A stretch of DNA of 64,000 nt, taken from contig CAZTOW010000013.1 of assembly GCA_964615375.1 (NCBI GenBank), positions 139,590-203,589 of the forward strand, written 5' to 3'. Position 1 is the stretch's first letter. Every line of letters starts with the position of its first letter. Made by a program: the position numbers and the translations under genes. Shown piece after piece: positions 1-8,259 of the stretch. The DNA is from CAZKWG01 sp964615375. Its GTDB lineage: Bacteria > Myxococcota_A > UBA796 > CAZKWG01. The notes under the pieces were generated by a model that saw only the letters and a program-made list of their open reading frames with translations, was not told the DNA's origin and did not search any database.

Positions 1-81
1 GCCGCAGCCTGATCTGAACGCGCATAGGGTGCACTGCAACCTCGATGACCCGTATTCTACGCCAGGCGCTCGTCGTGCGCC

Positions 82-654
82 CTACCCCACCTCGAAGCTG
101 CTCACCGCCACGCGGCCCTCCGCCACCGCCTCCTGGAGCGCCGCCCAGCGCTCGACCGGCGGCAGGGACCAGTCGATCGGGAGATCGGCCTCGGGCAGGG
201 CCACGGCCCAGCGCTGGCGGCCCGGTCGGTCGTCGGCGATGAGGTCGAGGCGGTAGCCGCCGGGCTCGCGGGGCAGGTCCGAGAGCAGGACGCGCTCATC
301 CTCAGACGCGGGCGAGAGCACCTCCCAGCCGCCCGGCCCGCGCAGCAGCAGCACGACCAGGCGCTCGGGCGGGCCGGGGTCGGCGAGCTTCAGCGCGAAG
401 GCGTCCCCGGGCCGCACGGGCTCGGCGGACAACGCGCTCTGCTGCATCGAGACGGCGAAGGGGCGCTGTCCACCCCAGACTCCGGGGGGCGGCACGGACC
501 AGCGCTCGCGGGGAGGGCCCTCCTCCATGCGCTCGCGCAGCGTGTCCAGCAGCCGGGCCAGCTCGGGGTCGTCGCGGACGCGCGCCAAAAGGTCGGCCTC
601 CTCCCCGGGCTCCAGGGCGCCGGCCAGGAAGGCCAGCAGGCGTCGCTCGGTCAT
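82..654 (-). CDS. Hypothetical protein, last gene of CHAT operon
   Basis: 190 aa, family not recognised. The N-terminal ~40 residues (LAFLAGALEPGEEADLL...) look like the short helical start of anti-sigma-like proteins but carry no zinc-ligand cysteines. The rest (residues ~70-190) alternates short hydrophobic strands and reads as a small beta domain. I see no signal peptide or membrane segment, so it is probably cytoplasmic. Its ATG overlaps the stop of the 549-aa gene by 4 bp (ATGA), so translation is coupled and it very likely works with the CHAT protein two genes upstream. Function unknown. Confidence 0.75.
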   Translation of the reverse strand: MTERRLLAFLAGALEPGEEADLLARVRDDPELARLLDTLRERMEEGPPRERWSVPPPGVWGGQRPFAVSMQQSALSAEPVRPGDAFALKLADPGPPERLVVLLLRGPGGWEVLSPASEDERVLLSDLPREPGGYRLDLIADDRPGRQRWAVALPEADLPIDWSLPPVERWAALQEAVAEGRVAVSSFEVG

Positions 655-2300
655 GGGGCCTCCAGAGAGGCCAGGGCCTCCGCGGCGTGGCGCTGGAAGG
701 TGGGGAAGCCGGAGCGCGGGAAGGGCACGCGCTCGGACCAGCCGGGGCGCAGGGCGGCCTCGAAGGCGGCGCGCAGCCCGCGGCCGGCGGGGAGCGAGAC
801 CACCACCTGAAGTGGATCCCGAAGCCGCGACAGCTCGATCGCCAGCCCCTCGCCCAGCGCGCCCCGCAGCCGACGATAGTGAGCCTCCCCCGCTGGATCG
901 CGCAGCGACTCGGGCAGCTCCTCGGAGAGCAGGCGCCCCCAGGTGGAGTCGCGGTCTCCCGTCCGTCCCTCCCGCGCCCAGGCCCGCAGGTGCGCGAGCC
1001 GGCCCTTCAGCGCGACCAGCAACAACCAGGAGTGGAGGTCAGCGCGCGCGGCCTCGTCCAACGGGGCCAGGCGATTGACCCGGGGAGGGGCGCAGGAGGG
1101 GGAGAGCGGGCGACCCAGATCGAAGGAGAAGTCGCGGGCGAGCTCGCTCCAGGCCCAGCCCCAGCACAGGCGTCGCAGCGCGCTGGCGGTCCGGGCGAAG
1201 AGGGCGTCCAGGGCCAGCACCGGCTCAGCCAGCTTCGCCCCGCGCGCCGCCAGCAGGGCCCGCGCCCGCGCCCGGCCCCGCCCCCGGTTCTGCGTGACCA
1301 GGATCCAGTCCGTCTCCGTGCGGCCCGCGGCCCAGGCGCGGATCAGGCGCCGGACGACGTGGGCGTCCAGCCAGCCCTCGACCTCCTCGGGGTGGGCCGC
1401 CAGGGCCTCCGCCGCCAGCGCCGCCCGGGTCTCCTCGCCCGGCGCCCGCCAGAGCGCGCCCGCCGTGGCCCGCCACACGCCCCGCCCCGCCGCGCACGCC
1501 CCCAGCCGCGCCCGATCCGAGGCCGGGAGCTGGGTCAGCAGCCCCTCCATCGGGGTCTGGCCCGCGGTCTCCAGCACGCGCGCCGCCAGATCCGCCCAGC
1601 CCGGCAGCGCGCCCTTCCCGCCGATCATCCGGTAGAAGAAGGCCTCGCGCAGATCCTCGACCACCCGCCGCGCGATGTCCGGCGCCAGCCTGCGATCGGC
1701 GGCGATGGCGCGGAAGACGCGGGTGGCCTCGGGCAGGAAGAGGCGCTCCCAGGGGCGCTTGAGCGACCAGGGGTTGCCCGAGAACCAGGCGGCCCAGAGC
1801 CCGGCGCACTCGGCGTCGCGGGCGGGGTCGGCGGCCCAGCGCTCCCCGGCCCAGCGGCGGCGCTCGCGGTCGTCCACCCGGGCGGCCAGGAAGCGCAGGC
1901 GCTCGAGGCCCCAGGCCAGCCGGTTGTGCAGGGTGGAGGTCAGATCCTTGCGGACGGCCCGCTCGAGGGCCTCGCGGTGCAGGAAGGGCTCGGCGGGCTC
2001 GCGACCGAGGGCGGGGAGCTCGCGGGCGGGGGCCAGGGCGGCGAAGAGGGCGCGGGGCGAGGGCGCGGGGGGCGCCTGGAGGAGCGTGCGGGCGAGGTCG
2101 GACTCCACCCTGGGTTGTATCCGCCAGCCGGGGAGCGCGCCCTCGGTCCGGCCCTCGCTCAGCGCGCGCGCGGCCCCGTCCGCCCAGGTGAGGGCGCGTT
2201 CGCGTTCCGAGAGGAAGCTGCTCCAGGTCATGACGGGCTCCGAGCTCAACCACAGAGGGTCGGGCAGCGCCGTCCCCGATCCGTGCGAGCTCAGGGACAC
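651..2300 (-). CDS. Hypothetical protein between CHAT gene and small protein
   Basis: 549 aa from the first start, which overlaps the CHAT gene by 10 bp. A second in-frame ATG at 2231 (residue 24) would remove the overlap and begins MTWSSFLSERERAL, which looks more like a real N-terminus. The protein is Arg/Ala/Leu-rich and apparently all-helical, with no signal peptide, membrane segment or catalytic motif I recognise. It is translationally coupled on the 3' side to the 190-aa gene. In operons of caspase-like CHAT proteins such large unannotated partners are often adaptors, effectors or substrates, but that is inference from context only. Confidence 0.7.
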   Translation of the reverse strand: MSLSSHGSGTALPDPLWLSSEPVMTWSSFLSERERALTWADGAARALSEGRTEGALPGWRIQPRVESDLARTLLQAPPAPSPRALFAALAPARELPALGREPAEPFLHREALERAVRKDLTSTLHNRLAWGLERLRFLAARVDDRERRRWAGERWAADPARDAECAGLWAAWFSGNPWSLKRPWERLFLPEATRVFRAIAADRRLAPDIARRVVEDLREAFFYRMIGGKGALPGWADLAARVLETAGQTPMEGLLTQLPASDRARLGACAAGRGVWRATAGALWRAPGEETRAALAAEALAAHPEEVEGWLDAHVVRRLIRAWAAGRTETDWILVTQNRGRGRARARALLAARGAKLAEPVLALDALFARTASALRRLCWGWAWSELARDFSFDLGRPLSPSCAPPRVNRLAPLDEAARADLHSWLLLVALKGRLAHLRAWAREGRTGDRDSTWGRLLSEELPESLRDPAGEAHYRRLRGALGEGLAIELSRLRDPLQVVVSLPAGRGLRAAFEAALRPGWSERVPFPRSGFPTFQRHAAEALASLEAP

Positions 2301-4066
2301 GCCAGGAGCCTGGTGATGGGGCTCAACACCAGCAGATCGCCCACGCGGAGCTCGAGATCGCCCGCGACCGGGAGCTCCGGCTCGCCCGCGCGCCGCAGCC
2401 GGGCGGGCCGCGCCAGCGAGACCCGGCCCTCCCCGAGCCAGCGCAGGTGGGCCCGGCTCAGGTAGGGGTCCACGGGCCCGGGGGCGGGGTACAGGCCGTC
2501 TCCGCCGCTCTCGGCGCGCCCGACCCAGGACCCGGCCTCCAGGCGCAACATCCGGCCGTCCTCCGGGCCGCCCACCAGCTCGAGCGCGGACGGCGGGCGC
2601 TCCTCCCAGGGCAGCGGCGCCTCCAGGGTCGATCCGCGGAAGGTCGCGGCCCCCGCCACCACGGAGAGGTCCAGCAGGAGTCCGAGGGCGGGCTCGGCGG
2701 CGAGCGCCTCCCAGAGGGAGCGGGCGTCGTGCGCGGGTGGGAGCGCCCCCCGAAGGCGGGCCAGGCGCGGGCTCAGGCGGATCGCGCCCAGCTCTCCCCG
2801 GCGCTGCACGCCCCCCAGGCTGGCCAGCAGCGCGTCCCGGCGCGGCGAGACGGCGTGGCGGGCCAGGGTGAGCTCGCCCGTGGCCTCAGGGAGGGTCAAC
2901 AGCAGGTGCTCCACGCCCAGGAAGCCGCGCCGGGCCTCCTCGGCCAGCCCCAGAGCGGCGCCGAGCCAGCGGGCGGCGTCCGGGGCGCAGGCCGGCCAGC
3001 CCGCGGGGAGCTTCGCGGCCTCGGCGGCCTGCTCGAGCTCGGCCGTGCTGGAGACGGAGAGGGAGAGCAGGTGCCAGCGCGCGTCCGGTCGGGGCGAGGC
3101 CAGGGCGCGCACCGCCCGCCGCCCGGCCGCCGCCGCCTCCCCCAATGCCCTCCCCTGAAGGAGCGCGTCCAGGAAGCCCTCGTCGAAGGCGCGGATCGCC
3201 TCCATCGAGAGCCGCCCGCGCGCGGAGACGCAGGCGCGGGCCCCGGCGGCGACCAGCCTTCCGGCTATATTATCTAGTTCCTCTCCCGCGGCGCTCCCGG
3301 CCTCGCAGACCTCCAGCACCACCGCCCGAGCCTGTCGCAGGTGGGGCGTGAGCAGGTGCCCCGCCGTGCCCGCCCCCTGCTCGCCCTCCCCGCTCGTCCC
3401 CGCGCCCACCAGCAGCCGCCCGCCCTCCGCGTCGGCCAGCCCGTGGCAGACGACGTGCAGGAGGGTCTGCATCTCGGGGAGGACGGTGATGTCGTCGTCC
3501 ACGGAGGCGGCCGGGGAGAGGCCGCGGTCGCGGGCCAGGGCGTCGAGCTCGCCGAGGCGGGCCGCGCAGAGGGGGTCCCGGGGGTCGGGGCTCCAGGTGA
3601 ACAGGCGGGGTTTGCCCAGCCAGCGCGTCGGGCGCGGGCGCGGGCCGGCGCAGAGGCGGACCACGACGGCCTCGCCCAGGGCCTCGAGGGGGGCGCGATC
3701 CAGGGCCAGGAGCTCCCAGGGCAAGGCGCGGGCCAGGGGGTCCGGGGCGTCCACCACCAGGACCGCCGCCTCACCGCGCCCGCGCAGCTCGCCCAGGAGC
3801 CCGGAGAGCCGCTCGCGCGCGCCCGAGGCCTCCCCCAGCAGCGCCCCCAGCCTCCGCCCGGCCTCCTCCTCGGCCCGGGTGCGCGCCGCGTCCCGCCCGG
3901 CGAGGGCCAGGCCCGCCGAGGGGCGCAGCAGGGCGGCGATCTCGGCGGCGGCGGCCTCCAGGGCCCCCGGGGGCAGCCGGGCCTCGTGGGCGCGCTGGTC
4001 CGGGGCTCCCACCTCGACCAGCGCCCCGTCCGCGCGCGGGGAAAGGCGGATCAGCACGACGCCCAC
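2291..4066 (-). CDS. CHAT-domain (caspase-like) protease with ClpN-like and FHA domains
   Basis: 591 aa, GTG start preceded by a purine-rich GGAGAGGTGG stretch. Residues ~95-335 form a CHAT domain of the caspase-like peptidase clan. The entry motif LPWELL lies at 115-120, the presumed catalytic His208 in HVVCHGL and the nucleophile Cys254 in VLEVCEAG. Residues ~360-440 resemble a Clp N-terminal repeat (GVEHLLLTL at 384-392), normally a substrate or adaptor docking module. Residues ~492-588 form an FHA phosphothreonine-binding domain (GSWVGR near 512, LSRAH at 536-540). The gene heads a three-gene operon and is divergent, across 167 bp, from a Ser/Thr kinase fused to an FGE domain, so kinase-to-FHA signalling to the protease is a natural hypothesis. 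CHAT and FHA calls are fairly firm; ClpN is moderate. Confidence 0.82.
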   Translation of the reverse strand: MGVVLIRLSPRADGALVEVGAPDQRAHEARLPPGALEAAAAEIAALLRPSAGLALAGRDAARTRAEEEAGRRLGALLGEASGARERLSGLLGELRGRGEAAVLVVDAPDPLARALPWELLALDRAPLEALGEAVVVRLCAGPRPRPTRWLGKPRLFTWSPDPRDPLCAARLGELDALARDRGLSPAASVDDDITVLPEMQTLLHVVCHGLADAEGGRLLVGAGTSGEGEQGAGTAGHLLTPHLRQARAVVLEVCEAGSAAGEELDNIAGRLVAAGARACVSARGRLSMEAIRAFDEGFLDALLQGRALGEAAAAGRRAVRALASPRPDARWHLLSLSVSSTAELEQAAEAAKLPAGWPACAPDAARWLGAALGLAEEARRGFLGVEHLLLTLPEATGELTLARHAVSPRRDALLASLGGVQRRGELGAIRLSPRLARLRGALPPAHDARSLWEALAAEPALGLLLDLSVVAGAATFRGSTLEAPLPWEERPPSALELVGGPEDGRMLRLEAGSWVGRAESGGDGLYPAPGPVDPYLSRAHLRWLGEGRVSLARPARLRRAGEPELPVAGDLELRVGDLLVLSPITRLLACP

Positions 4067-4111
4067 CGGACCACCTCTCCGACGTTATTAGCAGGCTGGA
4101 CCCGCTCCTGC

Positions 4112-4118
4112 GAGGTGG
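4112..4118 (+). promoter_or_regulatory. Possible ribosome binding site for an upstream CTG start
   Basis: GAGGTGG sits 4 nt before an in-frame CTG at 4123. A TATTAG-like -10 hexamer lies at about 4086-4091. The frame from 4123 is open into the kinase gene and adds 37 Pro/Ser-rich residues (including PTEETWDAPP), which is typical of the tail before a kinase domain. The GTG at 4234 leaves almost nothing ahead of the kinase fold and has no visible Shine-Dalgarno. Suggestive only. Confidence 0.35.
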
Positions 4119-4233
4119 CGCCCTGCCCCCCTCCTCCCGCCCGCTCCTGCCCACCGAGGAGACCTGGGACGCGCCGCCCTCGGCGTCGAGCCCGCCGGGC
4201 TCCCCCGCGGATCCGCTGCTGCCGCCGGAGCTG

Positions 4234-6561
4234 GTGGTGGCGGGGCGCTACCGCCTGCTGGAGCTGCTCGGGCAGGGCGGGATGGGGCAGGTCTACCGGG
4301 CGCGGGACGAGGCCCTGGAGCGGGACGTGGCCCTCAAGGTCATCTCGTCCACCCGCCTGCTCTCGGCGCGCGATCTGGAGCGCTTCCGGCAGGAGGCGCG
4401 GCGCACGGCCATGGTGGAGCACCCGGGCGTGATCCCGGTCCACGACCTCGGCGTGCTCCCCGACGGGCGGCCCTTCTTCACGATGAAGATCGTCCGGGGC
4501 CGCACGCTCGACCACCTCATCGAGGAGCACCACGCGCGCTTCGATCCGGTGGAGCAGCGCCGCCTCGTCGAGCTGCTGGAGCGCGCCTGCGAGGCGGTGG
4601 CCAGCGCGCACGCCCGCGGGCTCCTCCACCTGGACTTGAAGCCGCAGAACATCATGGTGGGGGCCTTTGGCGAGGTGCTGGTGCTGGACTGGGGGCTGGC
4701 CCGGCTGACCGAGGACGCGCCGCTGGAGAGCGTGATCGCGGGGACGCCGGCCTACATGGCGCCCGAGCAGGCCCGCGGTGAGCCCGCCGACGCCCGCGCC
4801 GACGTCTTCGGGCTGGGGGCCGTGCTCTACCAGCTCCTGTGCGGGAGCCGGCCCTTCGCCGGGCTGGGGGCGGTGCCCATCCTGAACGCGCTGCGGCGGC
4901 ACGAGGTCCCGGAGCTGCCCGCGCGCGCCACCATCCCGGAGGATCTCGCCGACCTCTGCGCCGCGGCCATGGCGCCCCTGCCCCAGGACCGGCCGGCGGA
5001 CGCCGCGGAGCTGGCTGAGGCCGTGGGGGCCTGGCTGCGCGGGGCGCGGCAGCGGGCGCAGGCGGAGGCGCTGGTGGCGGAGGCGGACGGGCTGCTGGCG
5101 CGGCGGGAGGGGCTGCTGGCCCAGGCGGAGACGCTGCGAGCGCAGGCGCGGGCGCTGCTGGCCTCGCTGCCGCCGGGGGCGGGGGCGGCGCGCCGGGCGG
5201 AGGGCTGGGCGCTCGACGACGAGGCCCGACTCCTGGGAGAGGAGGCCGAGGATCTGGACACGCGGGCCGCGCAGCGCCTGGAGAGCGCGCTGATGCTCTC
5301 GCCCACGCTGGAGGCGGCCCACGACCGCCTGGCCGACCGCCTGCGCGCCCTGCACGGCCAGGCCGAGGCCCGTGGGGACGCCCAGTCGGCCCGCCGCACC
5401 GAGGCCGCCCTGCGCCGCCACGGCCCGGCGCGCTACGCCCGCTACCTCTCCGGGCTCGGCAGCCTGAGCCTGCGCACCGACCCGCCCGGGGCCCTGGTCG
5501 AGCTCTACCGCTACGAGGAGCGCCTGCGCCGCCTGGTCCCGGTCCCCCAGCCCTCCCCCGGGAGGACGCCGATCCTGGACCTCGCCCTCCCCGCGGGCAG
5601 CTACCTGCTCGAGCTCTCGGCGCCCGGCCGGGCCCGGGTGCGCTACCCCGTCCACCTGGGCCGCGAGGAGCGCTGGGAGGGGATCCCGCCGGAGGGCGGC
5701 GCGCCTGAGCCCGTCCCCCTGCCCGCGGCCCTGGGCGAGGACGAGATCTACGTCCCGGCGGGCCCCTTCTGGTGCGGGGGCGAGCTGGAGGCCCTGCCCC
5801 ACCCGCTGCCCTGGCGGCGGCTCTGGGCCGACGGCTTCGTGCTCCAGCGCCGGCCCGTCTCCAACCAGGAGTGGATCCACTACCTGCACGACCTCGTGGA
5901 CGGGGGCCAGGAGGACGAGGCCCTCGCCCGCGTCCCCCGCGCGCCCTCCACCCGCCCCGGCGAGCCCGGCGCGCCCATGTGGAGCCGGGACGGGTCGGGG
6001 CGCTTCGTGCTGGGCGTGGACGCCGAGGGCCACGTCTGGCGCCCGGAGCAGCCCGTGATCCACGTGAGCTGGGACGACGCCGTGGCCTACGCGCGCTGGC
6101 GCGCGGCGCGGGACGGGCTCGGCTGGCGCCTGCCCACCGAGCTCGAGTGGGAGAAGGCCGCGCGCGGGGTGGACGGCCGGGTCTACCCCTGGGGCCAGCA
6201 CTTCGACCCCGACTGGTGTCACAGCCGCGAGAGCCCGCGGGCCGCCGAGGGTCCGGTGGCGCCGGGCAGCTACCCGCAGGACGAGGGGCCCTACGGCGCG
6301 CTGGACATGGCGGGGAACGTGCAGTGCTGGTGCGCGGACGCCTTCCCGGCGGGCACCCCGGTCGCGGGGGGGCGCGCGGGGCCGGCGGTCGATCCGGGCA
6401 GCGAGCGGCGGCGCGTGGTGCGCGGCGGCTCCTTCCTGCACGCCGCCTGGTTCTGCCGACTGGACGTGCGCAAGTTTCAGCCCGCTCACGGCGTCTGGGG
6501 CATGCTGGGGCTCCGCCTGGCGCGCGGCCTCTCTGCACGAGATGGGGACAGCGGAAGCTGA
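4234..6561 (+). CDS. Ser/Thr protein kinase fused to FGE-sulfatase-like domain
   Basis: 775 aa from GTG; a CTG start at 4123 is also possible. Residues 5-270 form a Hanks-type kinase: Gly loop GQGGMG at 13-18, Lys35 in VALK, HLD in place of HRD (His132, Asp134) with Lys136 and Asn139, DWG (152-154) for DFG, APE at 176-178. These catalytic residues are present, so it should be active. Residues ~275-350 are a charged, Ala/Leu-rich probable coiled coil. Residues ~500-765 form an FGE/sulfatase-modifying-factor fold (VSWDDAVAYARW, LPTELEWEKAARG, GNVQCWCAD, VVRGGSF, GLRLAR). The usual catalytic SFLCHxSYC motif reads SFLHAAWFC, so the first active-site Cys is missing and the domain probably binds rather than oxidises. 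No membrane segment is seen. It is divergent from the CHAT operon. Confidence 0.88.
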   Translation: MVAGRYRLLELLGQGGMGQVYRARDEALERDVALKVISSTRLLSARDLERFRQEARRTAMVEHPGVIPVHDLGVLPDGRPFFTMKIVRGRTLDHLIEEHHARFDPVEQRRLVELLERACEAVASAHARGLLHLDLKPQNIMVGAFGEVLVLDWGLARLTEDAPLESVIAGTPAYMAPEQARGEPADARADVFGLGAVLYQLLCGSRPFAGLGAVPILNALRRHEVPELPARATIPEDLADLCAAAMAPLPQDRPADAAELAEAVGAWLRGARQRAQAEALVAEADGLLARREGLLAQAETLRAQARALLASLPPGAGAARRAEGWALDDEARLLGEEAEDLDTRAAQRLESALMLSPTLEAAHDRLADRLRALHGQAEARGDAQSARRTEAALRRHGPARYARYLSGLGSLSLRTDPPGALVELYRYEERLRRLVPVPQPSPGRTPILDLALPAGSYLLELSAPGRARVRYPVHLGREERWEGIPPEGGAPEPVPLPAALGEDEIYVPAGPFWCGGELEALPHPLPWRRLWADGFVLQRRPVSNQEWIHYLHDLVDGGQEDEALARVPRAPSTRPGEPGAPMWSRDGSGRFVLGVDAEGHVWRPEQPVIHVSWDDAVAYARWRAARDGLGWRLPTELEWEKAARGVDGRVYPWGQHFDPDWCHSRESPRAAEGPVAPGSYPQDEGPYGALDMAGNVQCWCADAFPAGTPVAGGRAGPAVDPGSERRRVVRGGSFLHAAWFCRLDVRKFQPAHGVWGMLGLRLARGLSARDGDSGS

Positions 6562-6633
6562 GCCTCGGACCTGCGCCGAGGGCCCTGTGCTAAGATCCTT
6601 CGGCGGCTCACTCACTCCCCCAAGGAGCGCACC

Positions 6634-6864
6634 ATGCCTGTCGGCACCTGTCCAATCTGCAAGTCCTACCCCTGCACCTGCTCGAAGAAGATCGCGGGGG
6701 GCATCGCCGCCACCATCAATTCCGGCGTGATCGGCCCCGGGGACGGCACGGACATCCAGCCGGATCCGACGAAGATGGAGGCCACCGCGGCGGTCAGCGC
6801 CGCCACGGCCCAGGTCGTCCGGGAGGCGGTGGTGAACCGCAAGGTGCTGAAGAGCTCGCGCTGA
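6634..6864 (+). CDS. Small Cys-motif protein (76 aa)
   Basis: 76 aa, starting MPVGTCPICKSYPCTCSKK. The four cysteines (6, 9, 14, 16) make a CxxC...CxC knot that could bind zinc or another metal. The remainder is a Gly/Ala-rich helix-prone stretch ending in a basic tail. CAAGGAG lies 5-6 nt before the ATG, and a TAAGAT -10-like hexamer at about 6590 suggests its own promoter, although it also follows the kinase-FGE gene by 72 nt on the same strand. No known family. It could be a substrate, ligand or regulator of the neighbouring kinase/CHAT module; this is inference from position only. Confidence 0.6.
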   Translation: MPVGTCPICKSYPCTCSKKIAGGIAATINSGVIGPGDGTDIQPDPTKMEATAAVSAATAQVVREAVVNRKVLKSSR

Positions 6865-6886
6865 GCGGCCAGACGGCCGGGCGCGC

Positions 6887-7351
6887 TCAGCCGAGCGCCT
6901 GCAGCGCCGCCAGCACCGCGTCCACGTGGCCCTTGACCTTCACCGGGCTCCAGACCGCGCGCACCACCCCGCTCCCGTCCACCAGGAAGGTGGAGCGGAT
7001 GGTGCCCTCGACGTCCTTGCCGTACATCTTCTTGTGGCCCCACACGCCCGCGGCGTGATGGAGCGCCAGCTCCGTGTCGGCCAGCAGCGGGAAGGGCAGG
7101 CTGTACTTCGCCTTGAAGTTGTCGTGGCTCCGCACCCCGTCCCGGCTCACGCCCACCACCGTCGCGCCCGCCGCCTGGATGCGCGCGAAGTTGTCCCGGA
7201 AGTCGCAGCTCTCCGTCGTGCAGCCCGGCGTGTTGTCCTTCGGGTAGAAGTAGAGCACGTAGGGCTTGCCGGCCAGCGCGGCCGAGGAGAGCCGCCCGCC
7301 GCCGTCCGTGGGCAGGTCGAAGGTGGGCGCGGGATCACCGATCTTCAGCAT
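6887..7351 (-). CDS. bcp: Thioredoxin-dependent peroxiredoxin, PrxQ/BCP family
   Basis: 154 aa, the usual length for PrxQ. It reduces H2O2 and organic peroxides in the cytoplasm using thioredoxin. The peroxidatic Cys44 and resolving Cys49 lie in TPGCTTESC, the five-residue spacing of atypical 2-Cys PrxQ. The YFYPKDNTPGCT signature, GVSRDG and the TFLVDGSG strand are intact. It is convergent with the 76-aa gene (22-nt gap) and 29 nt downstream of the acetyltransferase gene on the same strand, so it may be the last gene of a TPR-acetyltransferase-bcp unit. Confidence 0.93.
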   Translation of the reverse strand: MLKIGDPAPTFDLPTDGGGRLSSAALAGKPYVLYFYPKDNTPGCTTESCDFRDNFARIQAAGATVVGVSRDGVRSHDNFKAKYSLPFPLLADTELALHHAAGVWGHKKMYGKDVEGTIRSTFLVDGSGVVRAVWSPVKVKGHVDAVLAALQALG

Positions 7352-7380
7352 GAGCGCTCCTGGAGAGCGGAGGATCTAAC

Positions 7381-8250
7381 TCACGCCCGCGCGCGGGGAA
7401 CTGGTATTCGATATACTGGTATCTCCTCGAAGGCCCGGAAGCCGTAGCGCTCGTACAGGCGCAGCGCGCGCGTGTTGCTGGTCGCCACGCTCAGCGTGAG
7501 CCGCGGCCCGGGGAGCGTGAGCGCCTCAGCCACCGCGTGCGCGATGAGCGCCTCCCCCAGGCCCCGCCCGCGGAAGTCCGGGTGGCGCCCGACGCTGGCG
7601 ATGTCCACGCCGTCATCCTCCACCACCACCCGCGCGTAGCCCGCCACCCGCTCGCCCGCGCAGAGGAGCTGGGTGGGCGGGGTGGCCCGCGCCATGTTGT
7701 CCAGGAACTCGGCGGGCGTGGGCACCATTGCCCCGGGGATCTCGGAGAAGGCGCGCAGCACCGTCTCGTAGAGCTCCTGCCCGCGGGCCTCCCCGTAGGG
7801 CTCCCAGCGGAGACCAGCTGGCGGCGGCGGCTCCAGGACCGGCTCGCGCCGACGCTCCATGCGGAAGATCGTGTAGGCGAGCGCGTAGCCGCGGGCCTCG
7901 AGCGCCGGAGCCCACCCCTGGCGATCGGGGAGCACGCTCACCTCCAGCCAGTCCCGCGGGCCCTCGGCCGCGATGGCCTCCCCGCAGGCCAGCAGGGCGT
8001 CCAGCGCGGACGGGTCGAGCGCCCCCGGGCCTCCCGCCACCACGAAGAGGTCCGCCACGTTGTCCGCGGACGCGCAGGTGTCGATGACGGCGCCGCAGAG
8101 CCGAGGCCCGTCCGGTCCAATCACCGCCCAGCGCGCGCCCTCGTCCCGGCACAGGCGCGTCAGCACGCGCGTGGCGAAGCGCTCATCCACCCCCGGGACG
8201 CGCGGGAGCGACCGGCACAGCTCCAACGAAGGCGCGCGGAGGACCTGCAT
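7381..8250 (-). CDS. GNAT-family N-acetyltransferase
   Basis: 289 aa. The C-terminal half (residues ~150-285) is a GNAT acyl-CoA transferase fold: VASVGRHPDFRGRGLGEALI is motif A with the R/QxxGxG/A pyrophosphate loop, followed by LSVATSNTRALRLYERYGF (motif B). The N-terminal half is a degenerate second GNAT-like segment, so it may be a tandem GNAT. Substrate unknown. Its ATG is 9 nt after the TAA of the upstream TPR gene, so it is probably co-transcribed with that gene. Confidence 0.85.
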   Translation of the reverse strand: MQVLRAPSLELCRSLPRVPGVDERFATRVLTRLCRDEGARWAVIGPDGPRLCGAVIDTCASADNVADLFVVAGGPGALDPSALDALLACGEAIAAEGPRDWLEVSVLPDRQGWAPALEARGYALAYTIFRMERRREPVLEPPPPAGLRWEPYGEARGQELYETVLRAFSEIPGAMVPTPAEFLDNMARATPPTQLLCAGERVAGYARVVVEDDGVDIASVGRHPDFRGRGLGEALIAHAVAEALTLPGPRLTLSVATSNTRALRLYERYGFRAFEEIPVYRIPVPRARA

Positions 8251-8259
8251 CCAGGCCCG

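Noticed and set aside
82..654. Anti-sigma factor paired with a hidden sigma factor in the 549-aa protein.
   Set aside because: No zinc ligands, no membrane helix and no sigma region 2/4 motif could be found in the two proteins.
2291..4066. Part of a type III-E CRISPR (gRAMP/Craspase) CHAT system.
   Set aside because: There is no Cas7-11-like gene, TPR-CHAT architecture or CRISPR array nearby; the domain set (ClpN, FHA) is different.
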